Source: Heterobilharzia americana
Lineage: Eukaryota; Platyhelminthes; Trematoda; Strigeidida; Schistosomatidae
Assembly: GCA_944470555.2 (NCBI GenBank)
Contig: OX104127.1
Coordinates: 155,945,776-156,009,775 of the forward strand
DNA length: 64,000 nt
Direction: 5' to 3'
Part shown: positions 60,736 to 64,000 of the stretch, in pieces
Position numbering within the stretch: the stretch's first letter is position 1
Layout of the letters: each line of letters begins with the position of its first letter
The notes under the pieces: model-generated
Database searches by the model: none
The model's input: only the letters and a program-made list of their open reading frames with translations
What the model was told of the DNA's origin: nothing
Translations under genes and position numbers: made by a program

Positions 60736-60814
60736 ATGTGTGTGTGTGTGAACATGGTTACTGACCATTACAATTTACGATATTAGTTGACAATATCCTC
60801 TAGTACTGATAGGG

Positions 60815-60990
60815 AGTGGCTAGCAGTGGAATCTATGAAGGCTGTCTCATCCTACTTGGGACTCATCAGTTCAATGTACTTAACTTTCAATAAGAAACGT
60901 TTTACTCACTAGAACTCAGGATCGATCACTTCAAACGCCATAGGGTTATCTACGGGGTCACCGAGTCACGATAGTCATTTCTTGTGTAAA
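60815..60990 (-). mobile_element. Sm-alpha-like SINE, minus copy, decayed
   Basis: Shows GGGACTCATCAGTTCAATGT (ribozyme strand complement), then the head complement (GTTATCTACGGGGTCACCGA). The core GAAA is lost. Confidence 0.58.
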
Positions 60991-61297
60991 GGGGATGTAC
61001 AAGCGAGACTATGATATCTAGTTCCGTATGCTATGGTTGCAAGAAATCCATCAAAACTCTGAATTTTACATAAAACTAGCTTATGAAGAAGGGAGAGAAC
61101 AAGTGTAATCGAACTCCTAACTGATTCTACAAATACAATTTAGCGATCTAAACAGTTTTGGTGCGAAAAGAACTTCATGGTTAATATTTAGTTTTTTGAC
61201 AGTAAGCTAACTTCTTCGATAGTGATAAACACTGTGTTTAAGATTAGATAACTGGAAGCTCTTCACTTCCATTTCAGACTTGTTAGTACCTATAATA

Positions 61298-62300
61298 TTA
61301 TTTATTATTTGTGCCTTGGGTTCCTAATGGAACATAGGGCTTCAACAAAACATCTCCATAGTACTCTGTTCTCTACAGTCTTTTCAACCTGACTCCACGA
61401 CTGCCAGAAGCTCTCATTTCTTCCTCACACGATCTCCTCCATGTCACCCTCACCTCCCACACCCAACTCGCCATTTTCCATCTGAGTTCCACTCGAGCAA
61501 CTGGCCTGGAGCATGATGTGCCAGTCGGGCTTCTCAGTGCATGCAAAATCCATCTACACTTCCTTCCAGTGCATATTTGTTCAGCGATAGCTTCTTGCTT
61601 CGTTGGTTCGCGGCCAGCCAAAGTGAGTTCCTTGTTGCTTATTCTCATTATTCTGGCCATCTGATTTGATCTTCAGTAACGAGTGAGCGTAGGCAGTTGT
61701 TGATGAATATCTGTAGTTTGTTAGAAATCCCTTTCGTAACGCGCCAAGTTTCTGAACCATCACATAGAAGCACTGACTTGGTGTTGGTGTTGAAAATCCG
61801 GATGTTGTTCTACATGCTGAGTGCGGAAGATCTCCACACTGGTTTCAGGCTAATGAACACCTGTCTTGCTTTTCTGATCGTGGTTTTGACATCCTTGTCT
61901 GTGCCGCCTGTAGTTGGAATAGTGCTGCCGAGATAGGTGAAAGAGGCTTCAACTTTCTCCCGTTGATGGTAATTGACGCTTGTTGTTGGTGGTGGTGTCG
62001 TTGGTTGAGTATCTTCATCACGTGTCCTCTCTACATTCACTTAAAGTCCCGTCTTCGCTGATCTACCTCTTCTGTCAACTTGTTAGTTTTGGGTTGTAGA
62101 TCTTCGAGTTTGTGCTACAAGACATTAGACACAAGTCATCGGCGAAATCCAAATCTTCTAAGATCTTTTCCCCGGTCCAGCGTATCACTCTCTTCTCGCC
62201 CATTACAGTTTCTGGCATGATCCAGTCCACTACAATCAGGAATATCATGGGTGATAGTAGACAGCCTTGTCTTACTCCTGTCTTCACTTCAAGAAATAAC
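61298..62300 (-). mobile_element. RTE/SR2-like fragment (copy 14)
   Basis: Minus-oriented. It reads KTGVRQGCLLSPMIFLIVVDWIM with an intact-looking RT motif, LDFADDLCLMS with the catalytic-type DD, then the 3' end at 61310. Frame breaks prevent a full ORF. Best preserved RT core in the window. Confidence 0.87.
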
Positions 62301-62763
62301 GAATTAACGAATACCAAACAGACTTTTAATGTCTCAGCTAAGAATATTTGTCAGTAATGAGTCGACTAAGGTTGGTGAAGTTTTCAAAATAAATTAGTTG
62401 ACTGAACAATTGGATCAGATAAATTAAGTCAGAAAAAATATCTAATTTTCAGTATACTTCAATTATTTTTTTTCAATCTCAATGGATATTATAAAATTCC
62501 ATACCTTTTTTTACTAAGAATAATGATGACAGATTATGTAAACTGTCAAAACAAAACTGTTTTTGTATGAAATGTATGCGCATATGCACTAGCTCATATA
62601 CGTCATAATTGGGGGTAATATTGGCCTGAATCGACCTGAAAAAAATGTATGTCAAATATGTGTGTCAAATTCCAAGTATTACAGGTGATGCGATAAATTG
62701 ATTGACTACTTTAGTGATATAGGAGTAATACATGGGCACTGTAGTTGATTATAGTTCCATTTT

Positions 62764-62836
62764 AGTCTGTTTATTAGAAATATCACACAGTGAAACAGTA
62801 TATCATTTAATGGATAACGTTTCGGATACAATAAAT
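62764..62836 (-). mobile_element. PLE 3'-end fragment, same family as 36755-37715
   Basis: Matches the terminal part of the 36759 arm (CTGTTTATTAGA... and GGATAACGTTTCGGA motifs). No body remains. It shows that the repeat flanking 36755-37715 is not part of the element, because that sequence is absent here. Confidence 0.65.
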
Positions 62837-63214
62837 CGAATGACATGAGTGATATTAATTCATTGTAATTAGACAATGAAAATCATTTATTGGATTACTA
62901 CAGTTGAGGTAATTAATTATCAGTAATTCATTCATTAACTCCGGAGATAGCGATTCACATCACATTCTACATAGTATTGAAGCAAGTTGGTATTTTAAGC
63001 TTCATGTGTAATCACGATGCACTTAGCAACTTTGTGAACACCCATGCATTAGCCAGTGAGCTGCATCTATTATATGAAGGTTGATGACACTAGTACCTTG
63101 TTTCTGAAATCTTTGTGAAGTGGGGTTCGGACCCATGACCAAATGATCGAAAGTCAACTCCCTAAACCAATTATCTACAGCTCCATTGAGTTTCATGAGA
63201 CTAAAAGGGTTCAC

Positions 63215-64000
63215 TAGTTACTAGCCCGATTCTAAGCCCAGATAAAGAGGGAAACCTGGGTATACGGGTAGCAACCCTACCCCCATAAAACAAATCTAAC
63301 CGCTAAAGAAACTTCAAAGCACAAAGAAAATATACAACATAAAATTAAACTTATTCCTCCTTGGAATCGGAGAGGTGAAATGACCCCGGTTGGTAAAAGT
63401 CTTCAGAATGCCAATTGGCCGATGTGTCTTCTCTTCTCTCGATGAAAGCGAAAATGAACATGGAGACATGGAATGTCCGCACTATGTTTTAACTTATCAA
63501 GGCTGCCCAGATTGCAAAGTAGATGAGATGGTATAGCATAGAAGTGCCAGGAATCTGCGAAAACACATGGAATGGAAGTGGACTCCCCAAACTGTTAACT
63601 GGAGAGTCAATAATCTACTCCGGTCACCCAGACGACAACTACAAGCACACTGAGGGAGTGGCTATCATGATGTCCCCAAGAGTATTGAAGGTCCTCATGC
63701 AGTGGGAACCAATCTCCTTCTGCAGGATCATGACAGCAAAATTCAACTCAAAAGTAAGGAAAGTCAAGATCATACAATGCTACGCTATGCACCTACAAAT
63801 AATGCAGATCAGTTGGTGACATCAAAATCCTAATGGGTGACATGAATGTCAAACTCGGAGTGGACAACACAGGTAGAGAACTCATCATGGGCAGAGAAGC
63901 ACTCGGTGAGATGAACGAGAATGGAGAACTGTTTTCAGACTTCTGCGCATTTAATGACTAGGTGACTGGAGGCAGTGTGTACAAGCACAAGGGTATTCAC
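63215..64000 (+). mobile_element. RTE/SR2-like copy 15: 5' leader and endonuclease domain, runs off the window
   Basis: It starts with the 5' leader shared with copy 9, then an AP-like endonuclease: GVAIMMSPRVLKVLMQWEPI, KVKIIQCYA, and after a frame shift near 63786 GDMNVKLGVDNTGREL with the G-D-x-N metal-site motif. TAG at 63958 breaks the frame again. Inactive, but potentially near full length beyond 64000. Confidence 0.87.

Overview
The window looks like nuclear DNA of a blood fluke (Schistosoma or a close relative). The base composition is AT-rich. It is dense in RTE/SR2-type non-LTR retrotransposon fragments with (ATT)n 3' tails, Penelope-like elements (PLEs) with GIY-YIG C-termini, and tRNA-headed SINEs carrying hammerhead ribozymes (the schistosome Sm-alpha type). 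No prokaryotic gene, CRISPR array or operon is present. Species cannot be fixed from the sequence alone.

One host gene is recognisable. Five coding exons lie on the minus strand between 44560 and 11214. They splice in phase into three immunoglobulin domains: exon A alone (44560-44259), B+C (42302-42155 with 29958-29813) and D+E (15845-15665 with 11365-11214). Inter-domain introns are phase 1 and intra-domain introns are phase 2. The first domain and its junction into the second resemble the N-terminus of PTK7/off-track (otk) pseudokinase receptors. The signal-peptide exon upstream and the later Ig, transmembrane and kinase-like exons were not found. Introns reach about 12 and 14 kb and consist largely of mobile DNA. 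Exon A carries an apparent 1-bp deletion.

Mobile DNA: at least 15 RTE/SR2-like fragments (two groups of near-identical copies in opposite orientation), four fragments of a second non-LTR family, six PLE fragments, about 30 hammerhead-SINE copies of two families, a foldback family (19511-19985 and relatives), four small MITE-like elements near 25-27 kb and 45 kb, and a full-length but mutated U6 snRNA-like sequence at 20860-20755 (minus).

The most notable result is structural. PLE fragments and both hammerhead-SINE families repeatedly occur as inverted dimers, joined so that both 3' ends point outwards. In six cases the whole dimer is enclosed by one direct repeat of about 9-15 bp: 14532/14981, 34829/35599, 36740/37716, 38032/38298, 49127/49441 and 54303/54565. 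Each dimer therefore seems to have entered the genome as one unit. The RTE copies do not show this. The shared signature suggests, as an inference, that PLE-type machinery mobilises the ribozyme SINEs. The second SINE family has its own hammerhead with a different stem III palindrome.
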